From the NCBI RefSeq assembly GCF_024586455.1, contig NC_065920.1:11184144-11248143 (forward strand): a DNA stretch of 64,000 nt. The letters are read 5' to 3'. The translations under genes and the position numbers were made by a program. The notes below the pieces were generated by a model. It saw only the letters and a list, made by a program, of their open reading frames with translations, made no database searches and was not told the DNA's origin. Shown piece by piece: positions 12,150 to 24,344 of the stretch (within the stretch, counting starts at the first letter, position 1; every line of letters begins with the position of its first letter). This DNA comes from Bactrocera neohumeralis. Taxonomy: Eukaryota > Arthropoda > Insecta > Diptera > Tephritidae.

Positions 12150-12835
12150 TAGTGTTTATGTCCTCATACTGTAACAACCAATCACGCCGAACTGTGGTTT
12201 CGTCGATTACATTCAATTTGATGTCAAAGGTTCACCACGCTCTAAGACTTGGGAAAATATTGATAAAATAATAGAAATCATGGAGTCCGACCGTCATGTA
12301 AGCAGCGTTTCGATAACACAGGAGCTAAAAATTGCAAAAAAACCAGTTTGGAATTCTATACATAAGACTGGAGGCGGATGTATAGGTAGCACACGAGTCA
12401 AAAAACTTCATGGATTCGGGCCATCTATCTGTGCATAGCTGCTGAATCGCAACAAAATCGATCGATTTCCGAAGCGAACATGAAAAGTGGCCCGCTTACG
12501 GCAACGTCAAACGAAAATGGTGATTGTCGAATCGCGGTGAGCCGGCACAAATGTTGGCCACGCCAGGATTAACGACCCGGAAGGTTTTGCATGTGTCTGT
12601 TGGGATTGATAGCGAGTCATCTACTATGAGCTGCTGCCCTACGGCCAAACTCTTAATTCGGAACTGTACTCTCAGCAATTAGACCCTTTGAAGGTAGCAA
12701 GCGTCCAGAAGCGACTTGCTTTGGGAAAAGAAGAGGCCATTGACAGCACTAGACCACACACACCGATAGTGACTTGTCGGAAGCTCCGGGAGCTTGGTTG
12801 GGAGGTCTTATGTATCCACCTTATAGTCTGCAATA
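12150..12835 (+). mobile_element. Degenerate mariner transposase (mauritiana-like)
   Basis: Pieces in frame order match a mariner transposase: FDVKGSPRS, then ENIDKIIEIMESDRHVSS (helix-turn-helix region, about 12250-12305). Next come LLNRNKIDRFPKR (about 12440), a catalytic-core piece ending YYELLPYGQTLNSELYSQQL (about 12623-12682), RPHTPIV, and RKLRELGWEVL (about 12780-12810). Stops and a frameshift interrupt it. After RELGWEVL the expected third-Asp segment is altered and the match ends. The inverted terminal repeats are not recognisable. This is a dead copy. Confidence 0.75.
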
Positions 12836-12839
12836 GATA

Positions 12840-13831
12840 TAAAGTGATTACTGTCTCTTTGGTCTCTGACGAACGATTCTGCTGGTGGGAAATTCTCCTC
12901 TGTGGCTTCAAAGTCGATTGTCAAGATTTCTCGCGATCGATCAAACGATCTTAATGAAATTTTGCACAGGTCTATAATAATAATAATTTACAAGATCTTG
13001 AATGAAGCATTTTTTTAAGTAATTATAGCTATTTAAATATAAAAATGTGACTTAAGAAAACTGGTATTTTCTATTTTCTCAGAAATATCTCTATTTTATA
13101 GCTTATAGTTTGACCTTAACTAAGGACATTTTGAATTTGTCTCAACAAATGTTGGCAGCAAAAACTTCAAAGTTTTTTAGCAAAGCTTGTTGAACATAAT
13201 TGCAATATTTGATATTTCACACACACATACATACACATATACGGGTGTACATGTGAACATAATGCGGCGCGTGTTTCAGCTAACAAAATTTGCGGCGATA
13301 GTCAAGTGACTTCCACACCTAATTCGCTATCTACCTAACTCCGCCATACAAATTTTGTACATTTGCGAGCCGATATAAACACATGTATGTATATATAGTA
13401 TGCTTTTAGCTATGTTTGTATGTATGTTTAAAGATAAGCGTGTGTGCTTGTGTATAGACTTTATTCATTCACAGTTTCAAGATCAAGTTCGTTATTTGTA
13501 CATTTATGTTATGTAGTGCTATGCTTATTTACACACACCAAAAACGACTTGACTTTGCTACAAACTTTGAAAATAATTTTTAAGGTGATTTGCTTTTAAT
13601 TGTGCCAGAAATGTACCCCCGCCGGCCAGCTGACGTTGCTCCAAACTACTGGTTAACCCGATAACATTCGTAGAAAATACATTTAAATTACACTTTGTTG
13701 TTGTTTTTTCGTGATGAATTGAACACAATTCTACAATTGCCACAAGGTTTATCACACAATGCGTATATGTGTGTTTGTATGCAAAACAAAAAAAAAAATA
13801 TTACAAAAAATAACAAGAAAAACTTTATCTT
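12840..13831. other. Intergenic, no gene seen
   Basis: AT-rich non-coding sequence with CACACATACATACACATAT near 13219 and TATGTATGT repeats near 13385-13430. No gene is visible. Confidence 0.55.
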
Positions 13832-14416
13832 CGACTGCCGAAACTATAACACCCTTCACAGGTGCTTTTCTGATGTCATAAAAGGGTATCAACCGATTTT
13901 TGCCTTGGATAATAATTCATGCCAAATTTCGTGAGAATATCTCGTCAACTTAAAAAGCTTTTCATACAAGACTTGATTTTGATCATTCAGTTTGTATGGC
14001 AGCTATATGCTATAGTGGTTCGATCTGAACAATTTCTTCGAAGATTGTAGATCTGCCAAAGATAATACTCTATGCAAAAATTCGTGAAGGTATCTCGTCA
14101 AATAAAAAAGATTTTCATACAAGATCTTGATTTTGGTAGATCAGTTTGTATGGCAACTATATCCTATAATGGTCCAATATCGGCAATTCTCACAAATAAG
14201 CAAATTCTTAGGGAGAAACGCAAGTGAACAAAATTTCAGATCGATATCTCAAAAATTGAGTGCTTGGTTCGCAAATACTCAGAGGTACATAGCTAAGTAG
14301 ATTCAACTCGTCAAACTGATCATTTATGTACCAGTAGTATACATATATTCTATAGCGTCTCCGATATTTCCGCCTGCGTATTACAAACTTATGACCCTGT
14401 TCGGGGTATAAAAATC
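13832..14416 (+). mobile_element. Near-complete 154-bp-repeat element, head plus two monomers plus tail (Helitron-like?)
   Basis: The head begins with GACTGCCGAAACTATAACACC then CTTCACAGGTGC (about 13832-13866). Monomer motifs follow: GGTTCGATCTGAACAATTT at about 14016 and the terminal variant GGTCCAATATCGGCAATTC at about 14170. The tail contains TTCAGATCGATATCTCAAAA, CAACTCGTCAAACTGATCA, ATAGCGTCTCCGATATTTCC and TATGACCCTGTTCGGGGTAT. Its last part can form a small hairpin (ACCC..GGGT). The length of about 585 bp, no coding capacity, fixed ends and variable copy number of the internal monomer suggest a non-autonomous transposon. A Helitron/DINE origin is inferred from architecture and not proven. 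Confidence 0.65.
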
Positions 14417-15721
14417 ATAAACAAATAAAGCAATCAGTCCAGGCTGGCAAATGCTATTAGCTGAGCACCAGTCAAGTGGCAAAAATCGATCAACACATAT
14501 GTATATACATATGTTGATAAGTAAATAGACACACTATATACAAATATACAATATTTGCAATTCGTCATTTGTACATACAGACATACATACATGCATATGG
14601 ATATGGGCCACAGCTTAGTCAATCAGTCAGTCGTCAATGGCGCACGTGTTTTGTACCTAACGCTAAGAGACCCTGCAAAGTGCTCAACGTAATCACCAAT
14701 CCAAGTCATGTAAGTAAGTATATATACATATATGTATGTATATATGTACATATGTATATGGCTAAACACCTGTCGGTTAGTTGAAAGAAAAATGTGTTAT
14801 AATATCGGAAAAACATTGTTAACGAGGCGTAGAGCGTTTTTACTGGTCTCTAAGGTCTCTTAATTAGTCATGTGTAGTTGAAAAGTAATACAATTTAGAG
14901 GAGAAAAAAATGCGCAGATAATACGATAATTATAATATTGTACTATCTTTGTAAATAGTATAATTGATTGTGCGCGTAAAAAAATTTATTGAGCAGTAAA
15001 TATGCTTTGCTTGGAGCCTGAGCAAAGGCAAGGCACATGGTGGACTTAAGGTCACAAGAGTACAAAATAATTTTGGAAAAAACATATGTACTATAATATG
15101 TGCGTATAGTATAGAGCTTGGCTTCTGCTTAGGCTTTTTCCTCATTTAGATCGGTTACTTGATCTGTTGTTCCATTAACTTAGTTTAAGGGATGATATTC
15201 AGTTTTGAAATTGAATAAACCTAATTCCTTTTATCGAAAGTACATACAAGATACAAGTATATTTGAGAATATTCTTCAAAATCTTAAATTAATCCGACAA
15301 TAGTTTGATAGTATGAGGGTATAAGTAAGAATTCTTTAACGCCTTCGAAAATTTCACAGACAGTGAGGAAAATTTTTTCAGATGAAGCACTTTTTTCTGA
15401 GGTTCTCCTGGCGATTAGCAACGGAATCAAGGAATCCAAAAATTTTTAAAATGATTCGCCGATTATTAAAGTATGTGAAATTCTGCCAAAGCAACCATGT
15501 TTATTTATTAAATAAAATATCTTTTCAAAAAAACTTCAGAAAGAAACGCCTTTACAAGCCCTTAAAAGATTATGTTTTTACTGATCATTCCAAAATTTTA
15601 TTTTCGTTCTAATGCTAATTTTTGGGAATACGTAAATTTATTTAACACTATATATCGAATGTATGTAGATACAGTAACAATAAACTCAAGTTCTGAAGCG
15701 ATCGATAAAACAGTCATTGAA
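14417..15721. other. Intergenic, no gene seen
   Basis: Contains ATATGTATATACATATG-type palindromic microsatellites near 14498 and 14718-14760. The open frames are short and unlike any family. Confidence 0.55.
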
Positions 15722-16265
15722 AGAGAGGAATATGGAGTGCGTCTTGGCTGTAACATGCAATGATCGAATAGAAAATGGTGTGTGTCTTGGATTATATTAA
15801 CTTAAGGCTATAAGAAAATATTTTTATTATATTGAAAATGGCCACATCTCTCATACAACCAATTGTTTAAATTTTTTAAACGTCGCCTTAAAAATCGTTG
15901 GCTCGAAACCCGGTTAAAACACTCAGTCTCTTAGGCAAAGTTGTTCATAGAGAGGAAAATGGAGTGCGTCTTAGCTGTGACATTAAATGTTCGGGTGAAA
16001 AATGGTGTGCGTCTAATTTTAATTCAACTGAAGGCTAAATAAAATAAAATATTTTTGTTATTACTGAGGATTTTTCTATTGAACATGGCCAGATCGGACA
16101 GCAATAGCACATATCTTTCATACAAACGATTGTTCTATTTCTTCGCCTTAAAAATCGTTGGCACGAAACCAGTTTTAGACCAGTAGTATCTTAGACAAAA
16201 TTGTTCAGAATGATCAGAACATTTCTCGCAAACGCGTTTTTATAGAAAAATAGAAAATATAGAAA
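15722..16265. repeat. Two tandem copies of a ~227-bp dispersed repeat
   Basis: GAGAGGAATATGGAGTGCGT at 15723 is repeated as GAGAGGAAAATGGAGTGCGT at 15950. Both units carry CGCCTTAAAAATCGTTGGC and then a TTAGGCAAAGTTGTTCA-type segment (TTAGACAAAATTGTTCA in unit 2). The second unit continues into TTCTCGCAAACGCGTTTTTA. A single diverged copy of the right-hand part lies at about 46800-46920. No coding sequence is recognised. Confidence 0.75.
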
Positions 16266-17849
16266 AAAGATCGACTAATGAGTACATAGGAAATTATTTG
16301 CTAGGAAAGTTTCTACCACGAATAATATAGGATTTGCATGTAAGTAATCTCTACGTCATAAAAGGGAACGTCTGACTATTTTCGGACATTAATATCAGAT
16401 TAAAGTATGTACGTATCTGTAGCGTAAAGAAAAGGCTCAGTATCCTGTTAATATACGACTTGACTGAACTTTCGGTATGTTAAAAAGCATATTTCTACCA
16501 CAAAAGGAGAAAATTTTCGACATAAATGGATAAAGTCCCTAAAAGTGTTTTTATAACTTCTCACAGACGATCTTCGATATTAACTTATCGGTCTTTTGTT
16601 TAAAGCGGACTTATGGAAATCACTTTTACCACGACGGAAAGGAAAGCTTACTCTAAGGAGAGAAAATAGAGAGAGAAAAATATGAGCAGAGCAGAGATAG
16701 AGAAAGAGTGAGAGATAGAGATATATAGTGAAAAAGGAGAAAAAGATTGCTTCGGTGGCTTAGGAGAGGAAGTATGAATAAACGACCTTCTGGTTAAAGG
16801 CTAATTAGCTACTATTACAATTATTAAAGTATTAAGAAATTCTATTTAAACTCTAATTAATATCCACTTTACCCAATCCATAGTAGAAACACACGTTTGT
16901 CTTGAAAATATTTAAACATTGACCTTCCGTTATGTTAAAAAGGCTATAAAAATTTATGGACCGAAATTTGGCAGATGATAACAAATTTATTAATAGACTT
17001 GAGCATAAAAATGTATATATACGAGTATATATATATAGATATGTATATGTATGTGCAACGTTCGTTGAGCGCACACTTCAAGAGCGCTGAAGCAACAAAA
17101 GTAATTTACTTTAATTTATAAATGACAACATTAACTGCGATAAAGGACTTTCAGACATGCATGAGCCATACATATCTATATACATATGTATGTGTACATA
17201 AATTTTAAGTATGCTTTTGCGTATATACATATGTATGCCATAATGCGATTGCCGGATGACGGACTTTGGCACTGACAGTGAATGTGCGGCACACGACCGA
17301 CGACCGAGGCAGCTGCAATAAAATGAGCGCGTTTCCGAGTTTGTGCGTGCTTACATACATATACACATGCATATACCTTTGGTGAATGAATATGTTAGTG
17401 AAATGCAGACGTGTTTTTTAGATAAAACTGAAAGAATTGGTGATTTTTAAAGTGGTAGCAGACTTGTTTTTGTGTGTTTTTGTTTGAGACTTACCGGGAG
17501 ACTGGAACTGGACCTCTGATTGAGTGGATGCTAGTACCAAAAATTAGATAAGTACTTGATTTGGTTTCAATAGAATAGAATTTGGCACTTACCTGCCCCT
17601 TTTTTGATAATTTTATATACATAAAACAAAAAATAAATAGGAATTTCCCCTCGTAACAGCGTATCAAAACGTGCACTTAATTCCTTTTTGCCGTTTTGAC
17701 TTAGTCTATCAGCTGTTTTTTTTTTGTTGTTTTGTTTCTCCTTTTTCTCCTTCTTTGTTTTGCTTTGGTTACGGCATTGCCAACCATCAAAATATAAGTA
17801 AGGTTTATTAGGGCAAAGACTGAACGTACCCACTGACAGGTGTTCCCAA
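16266..17849. other. Intergenic, no gene seen
   Basis: Includes a purine-rich GAGA tract at about 16658-16730 and TATA/CATA microsatellites at about 17010-17050 and 17170-17240. No supported gene. Confidence 0.55.
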
Positions 17850-19375
17850 CTATTCTCTGGCTGAATTATGGCCTCTGAGAACAGTTTGGGATGCACACCA
17901 AAGAATCCTTTTCGGAGGAACTCAAAAAATTTTGCGAACGCCTCCAAAAGGCAAATTGAAGGGGCCACCGCTGCTGGATCAGCAAAAATATGCGAAAATC
18001 CCGACCAAGCAGGCAAAGGTAAAAATCTGAGCAGCTCCAAAATAATTAAATAATTTTATTATAATGAGTTATTTCCAAAATTAATATTGCTATACGAGAC
18101 GGACGAGGGCACTCAGAGCTACACTATTCGAATGGAGTACCGCATTTTTAGGCCCGTTTTATGGAACCTAATGTACGACGGGGTGTTAAGAATAAGTTAT
18201 TTTCAACCAAAAATGTAAAAACAATCGCTTATGCGGATGATCGTAGTGGTAGCTGTAAAAAAATCTGGATGACCTAAAATCAAATGCAATGACAGCATAA
18301 ATGGTATCGCCGATGGTTTATACTAAGAGTCTAGAGCTGGCTGAGCAGAAAACAGAAGTCCTGCTCATAAGCTCAAGGAAAATTTAGGAGAAAATATCGC
18401 TGATCATAGGAGAATGTGAGATTATTCAAGCCGCAGTTGAAGTATTTTAATTACTCAAGACTCAAGTTCATAAAAATTTCAACACTTATAAAATGCGACA
18501 AGTAAAAAATTAAAATATTTAATGCGTTATCTAGAATGATGGCAAATAAAGGCTGTGTGCGTTCCAGCCGACGATGTTTAATAGCTAAGGTAATAAGTTC
18601 AGTTATCCTGTATGCGGCTTCAATATGGATACAGGCGCTAGACATAAAATCATATGCTAGACCAATTAACGCGGTGGCTTTCTGCAATACGCGTGATAAG
18701 TGCTTTCCGAACCATATGAAATTACGCTGCTGAGGTATTAGCCAGTATGGCACTGACTGACATCCACGAATATATAACTTATCAGAACGTCTACCACAGC
18801 AAAAAGAGAAGAGAGAAAAAAAGCATTGCAATTTAATTCGGTTAGTTTAAACTTCATATAAAAAGGACGGTGGACTTACCGACTGATTCCGGACATTAGA
18901 CACTTCTCGTGGATAGGTAAAAATGGAATAAACCACCTTACCCAAATACTTAATGGTTGCTTCAAAATCTATTTTAATTGTCATGACTTTAGTCAATACT
19001 GTCCGACGTGTACAGAGTGTATAGAAGACTCTGAACACGTGTTCTTTCATTGCCCTCGGTTTTCTAGTATAAGGGAAAAGCTGAAAACCACCACTGGAGG
19101 TAGTATCACGGTGGAAAATTTGACAGCACTTATGTGCGAGTCCTCTGTTAAGTGGAATGCTGTCAGCGAAGCGGCAAACCAAATAATGACAAAATTGAGA
19201 CATTTAGAACAGATTAGGCGTCAGTCAGTCCGTGCAATAGAGGAGACTTAAAAGTCTTCTTCTCCCCATGAAGTAATACTTTGTCTATTGGTCCCGTGGG
19301 AGAGACATGAGGTGGGAGTAGGTTAGGTTTAGCGGATTAAAGTCCCGCACTCCGGCTTTCGATGCTTCCTCCTAC

Positions 19376-19415
<40 letters not shown>
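17850..19415 (+). mobile_element. Internally deleted non-LTR retrotransposon with 37-A tail (R1/LOA-like)
   Basis: An open frame at 17868-18053 (start MASENSLGCTPKNPF, Lys/Asn/Ser-rich) may be the start of ORF1. Immediately after it come reverse transcriptase fragments: PVLWNLMYDGV (about 18155) and KTIAYADD (about 18222). The C-terminal region includes CVRSSRR.LIAKVISSVILY then IWIQALDIKSYARPINAV (about 18555-18680), and a Cys-His region with DSEHVFFHCPRF lies at about 19030-19065. The 3' UTR contains TTTAGCGGATTAAAGTCCCG and ends in 37 uninterrupted A at 19379-19415. A second copy of the same family is at 36836-37812. Stops and frameshifts disable it. Most of ORF1, the endonuclease and the N-terminal RT are missing. 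Confidence 0.75.
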
Positions 19416-19422
<7 letters not shown>

Positions 19423-19879
19423 ACATTTCACTTGAATATGCTTGTTGACCATGGCGACACATATTGATAACTGACATACAAACACACCTGCATATATAGT
19501 GAAATAAGTACACAAATACAGGCCTTCTTCCCGTATACCCGCATCTGCGGCAAATGCCATTACTTGCACATCGGAATTATCATTGCAATAAAATGCTTTC
19601 GCATGTAATTTGACTGTGCATGAAAGCTCAATGACTATCGTTATTGTTTTTGTTTTTGTTGTCGTGAAAACACTGCAGATAATTGCCGTTCGCATTTTTG
19701 CCAAGTTTGGCATAGACACTCGTCCAAAAGCACAGTTGGTAAGTAGATACTCTGGCAAATGTGCAGTAATGCTGCAGCCATTTGAGTGCGCAATTGACCG
19801 TAATGGAATGCGAAGTAAAAGGAAATGTTTATGAAGCAAGGAAACATTGCTTTCTGGTTGCGCATTTGAGTTGTCTATT
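19416..19879. other. Short intergenic stretch, no gene seen
   Basis: Sequence downstream of the LINE poly(A). Minus-strand frames that begin in the poly(T) complement are artefacts. Confidence 0.5.
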
Positions 19880-20880
19880 TTGGATAGTTATTTAAATTCA
19901 TATTTTTTATATAGTGGCAGTTTTTGTATAAAAAAATTAAAATTATATTAAAGCAGAAATTTTTAAAAATTACAATTAATTTTTTTATTTCATACATAGT
20001 AGAAATAAAAACAATCATATTTAATTTAATAATTAAAAATAATTAATGAAAATTACAAAAAATAAATTAATTATTATACAATATATAATTAATACAAAAA
20101 AAATTTATAAAAAATTCAATGTAAGCGAAAAAAAAATAAAAATTAATAAATTATTTCAATTAAATGTAATAATTCTAACTTTTTATTAAAAATATTATTA
20201 ATTAGGAAAAATTAATTTAATTTTGTTATTAAATTTATAATTTTCAAAAAAAAAAATTTAATGTTTTATTGTAATTTAATTTCATAATTTTTATAATAAT
20301 TGACTTTAGTAAAAAAATATTTTAAGTTATATTAAGTAAATTGTAAAATAAAAAAAATAAAAAAATATAAATAACTGAAGTAATAACATTTTTTCAATTT
20401 GAGTAAAAAAAGTATAAACAAAAATTATTAATTACATTAATTAAAATGTTAATTTTTTAAGTAAATAAAATTTTAGGAAAAAATTTTTTTTTTTATTAAA
20501 GATGTAATAATAAAACTATTTTTATTGAAATTTTTAATTTTTTAATTCAATTAATAAAGACAAATTAAATTTTATTATTTTCAATTATACATATATGTAT
20601 GTATGTATAAAGATAAATTAATTTTAAAAACTTTATTAATTCGTTAATTTCTAATATAGAAAAAATTAATAATGTAGGTATTAATTAAATTTAAATTAAA
20701 AAAATTATTTTATTGAGAGTTGTAATTTTTTTAATTAAATTTGTATTTAATAATTTTTTAGTTTTTTATTTTTAATTTAATTTGTAATTATTTGTTAAAT
20801 TAAAATTAAATCTTATTATTTTAAATTATATTGATTATGAGAATTTAAGAAAAAAATTAAGTAATAGAATTAATTAAAGA
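19880..20880. repeat. Very AT-rich block
   Basis: About 1 kb of nearly pure A/T, A-leaning on the plus strand, with many AATTAAT and TTAATTT strings and one CATATATGTATGTATGTAT island near 20588. It is similar in composition to 4230-6330 but has fewer TTAATTAA palindromes. No genes. Confidence 0.75.
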
Positions 20881-21654
20881 TCACACCGAAAGCATATTTC
20901 AATACAAATTTTTCCATTTCTCAAAATTTATATGCGGCAATAAATAATTTTCAAAAAATAAGCGAACAACTGGAGTGCCATTTCACTGCGTCATACTTGC
21001 AACAACAACAGTAAAGTCGATTGTTGGCACTTTCCGAGATTCCAAACACGATTATGTGCTGCTGTGGCAAACTTTGGAATGCCACAAAAAATAGAATAAA
21101 TAAAAAACAGCAGCAAAAAAGCAATAAATAGAAATGAAAAATAGAGATAAAACAAGAAATACGTGCGAAATTCTAACAACAGAAATTCACTATACAAAAA
21201 ATTATTGCCAGATTGCTGCAAAAGGAACAAGTTGGCAAAAATACAATACAAATTAAAATTGGCATAGTTTCAAAAGCCAAAAAAGTAATAAAATAAAAAA
21301 CAAAAACTCAAAACAAACAACTACGAAAATCGGTCGAACCAAATCAACAGTTGAACAATTGGAATAAGAAGTGGTTATGCAAAAATTATTTGCAGCACTA
21401 ACAATATGAAGGGGAGAGCCAAACAGAAAAAGAAGAAAATCATAAAAAATAAATAATAATTTATTAGTTAAGGAATTTTAAACAGAAGCAAAACTTTTTT
21501 TTGTGTATCATTGTTTGTAGATTTTACTGATTTTTTTCGAATAAACAATTTGTATATACGAATTTACGAGGATTGTAAAAAAGTCGCTGGCTGACCTCAA
21601 GAAGAGAGTTATTATCTCTCAAAACATTTTAACTAGAGATTTTGCCGCTGGAAT
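20881..21654. other. Intergenic, no gene seen
   Basis: A-rich sequence with CAACAACAAC tracts (about 20998-21010). It is 5'-UTR-like in composition, but I found no coding exon or convincing promoter. Confidence 0.5.
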
Positions 21655-21930
21655 AATGAAGATTAAAGCGATACGAATTTTCAGACAAAACAGACAGAGG
21701 CCGAAATGCGTGAGTATGAAGAGCATGGCAAGCTGGCCAAGAGGGGTAATGCTCAAAAATTCTACGAAAAGATGTGACGACTAATAGGAGGTTTCAAGAC
21801 TGGAGCATACTTTTGTAGAACCCGCAGAGGTAATCGAGTAACCGATGCCCAGAGCATAGTAAAATTATGGAGGGAACACTTCTCCAGCCAGCTGAATGGT
21901 AGTGAAAGGACTTACGCCAGGAGGAGGATT
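21655..21930 (+). mobile_element. RTE/BovB-type linker fragment between EN and RT
   Basis: One frame encodes AEMREYEEHGKLAKRGNAQK then FYEKM, a stop, RLIGGFKTGAYFCR, and VTDAQSIVKLWREHFSSQLN. This matches the segment between endonuclease and reverse transcriptase of RTE-type elements (ARKFYEKV..GFKPG..L.LWR.HF pattern, from memory). It is truncated at both ends. Confidence 0.65.
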
Positions 21931-24344
21931 ACGCCAGGATTACGCCAAAAGAACAATATCTAGTTACATTTTGAATCTGGAATTGGCGTCAAACACCAAA
22001 AGCAAAAGATATGCGAAATTTGAAAGAAAGGTCTCATACGTGTATAAGGAGCTTTCGCAGTAGACAATTACCCAAAAATCTAATTAAATATAATTTTTAT
22101 GAACTAATAAAGCCAAACACCTTTTTCTTTAAAGTTTAGAGTCTTAACGGCACTCAATAGGTATGTAACCATAAATACCGTGTACAAACTTCATGCGAAA
22201 AAATCTCATTCATGCCACAAACGCCTTACCGTTTGTCGACGGCAAAATTACCACATGTATTTCAGCTTAATTATAGTGATCAGTAAAAATATAACAGCCG
22301 ACGATGAATAAGTACACAAGATACACAGACGGTGGATTACAAGAGGCCGGCACAGATATGAGAACCCATTCATGCGATTTCATTAAAGGGAAAATGGAAA
22401 AACTGCTCCCACAAATATTGTTTTTTTTTCCTTTTGCAGCGGATAACGCAAAGTGGCGGAGGACAAGGTTTCGCAGTAGGCGCTGAGGTACTGAGGCGTT
22501 AAAGATTTGATAGCTGATGAGTATGCATTTTGTTGTTGTTGTTGTTTTAGTTTCAGTTGTTTGCTGCCATTGCAATTAATCAGCGCTAGGGCAGCAGGTA
22601 CGGACTGGTGGCAAAAATTATGCATGCATATGGCAGTGAGGCTGTGTAAGTGAGTGTCTGTGTGTTGGCAGCAAATTGCTATCAAAGTACAAAAATCTAA
22701 TAAATAAGTAACGGCAGTGGCAACAACAAGCATAGTGGCAGCCATGCAACTGTATTTGCTTGTAATCTAATCCTAGAAAGCAACGCCTCGTCTATTGTCT
22801 TATTGAGTTTCAAACTTGAGATGCATAATTGCAGTGTTGCATTGTTGCCGCGACACATGCAACAAAGCACTACACACAGAGACCGGCACACAGACAGACA
22901 GACGTAACATCTAACACGGCGCTGCACGTCACAACGCATTGAATCACATCACGGGCAGCCGGTCGTTGCTATCTGAGGGGCTGTGGCGCTGTGTGGCACA
23001 AACATGTGTTCGCCAACAGCGACGGTGGCAAGCTTATAAACATATGTATATACCGACATTTGACATGCAATAGCATTGTTGCAACACACAACAACAACAA
23101 CAACTATGCTGCGCAACGGGCTTAAAGATGCTGCAGATCTAGAAAAATGGCGCTAGTAGCAAGCGGCAAGTGGCAGGAGGGCGGGCCAGCATCAGGAATT
23201 CACAACGCGAGTTTTTGCGCTTGAAAGCAGACTTGGAAATTGGAAGACAGGAATATATTTTTATAAGAAAATGTCCGTCTGTGCGCCAAGGAAGTGGAGT
23301 AGATCAAGTGATGTTGACTCGCAGCGACAAGAAAAGCAGCAAATTGGCGACGTTAGTGTTGTTGCTGTCGCTGTTGCGGATGCTGCTGATGTTGCCGCAG
23401 GGCTTGAGGATAAAGACCAACACCGAGCCACTGACAATGACAACAATAATCGCTGAAGTAGTGTGCTGGTAAGACGACATTCCATGAATATTTCTCAAGT
23501 TAGTTGCAACAGCAACAAATTTGTGTACACACACACATACATACATACAAAGAAAAGTCAAGTCGACAAGTGTAAGAGTGAAAAGGTGTAACATTTTAGT
23601 GGCACAGCAAGCAAACAAGAGCTGCCAAGCAAAAGGATACACTTGCGCTGCTGTGTTGCAAGTACATACATATATGTACATATAAGAGCTAGTGCAATAA
23701 GACGTTGTGCTGTAGCGCCGGTAAGGGCTTAGAGGGGAGACAGAGGCGAGTATAATAACACAAGAAAAAACTCGCGGAGTTCGTTAGTGAAGTTCAGTTG
23801 CGGCCAAAGCAGGATTCATGCATATGCGCATATGTTGCAAGTGCTCGCTTTGTTGGCTCCGGCACTGGCACTGCGGTACAAGTATTCTGCGGCCAATTGC
23901 CGGTTATGCAGCACACACAGTACGCTAAGTAAGAAGTGCTCGTAAACATAAATAGTAAACATGTTGGTAAAAGCGCAAAAGGGCATTGAATTTGAGGCAG
24001 GAATGCAGTCACTTCTCATAGTCCGTCCTGTCAACTGTGCTCTTGCACGTACTGTCTGCTGCGCGTTTGTCTGGCAGAAAAGCATTTTTCCGTTCTTTTT
24101 TATGAACATGTGGTCGTCAACGTGACTGTCGGTTATAGTTTGCTTTGTTTAGTGTTTTTTCCTTTTTTGCTTGTGATGAGTAAGGATAGTGACATATGCG
24201 TTTTATGTGTTGTTGGTGTGGCGTGAGCAAGCAGGTGCTTACAAACTGGTAACACTATTTATTGTAAATGCAACTCATTTAACGAAATTCTTTAAAATTG
24301 TTGAGGTTGGCGGACACTTTAGTACCCAAAAATTAGACTTGAAT
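21931..24344. other. Intergenic, no gene seen
   Basis: Long non-coding stretch with TTG/CAA trinucleotide tracts (22530-22545, 23088-23104), CACACACATACATACATAC near 23528 and a GCTGTTGCTG-rich part near 23355-23400. Open frames are rich in Leu/Ser/Thr from translated trinucleotide repeats and match nothing I know. It could be intron or intergenic DNA of a gene outside the window. Confidence 0.5.

Noticed and set aside
17567..18040. 157-codon minus-strand frame
   Set aside because: Contains a translated Lys/Asn-rich simple tract, and the plus-strand LINE explains the right part better.
19375..19839. 154-codon minus-strand frame ending in a poly-Phe tail
   Set aside because: It runs into the LINE poly(A) on the opposite strand. 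The poly-Phe tail is translated homopolymer and the rest has no family match.
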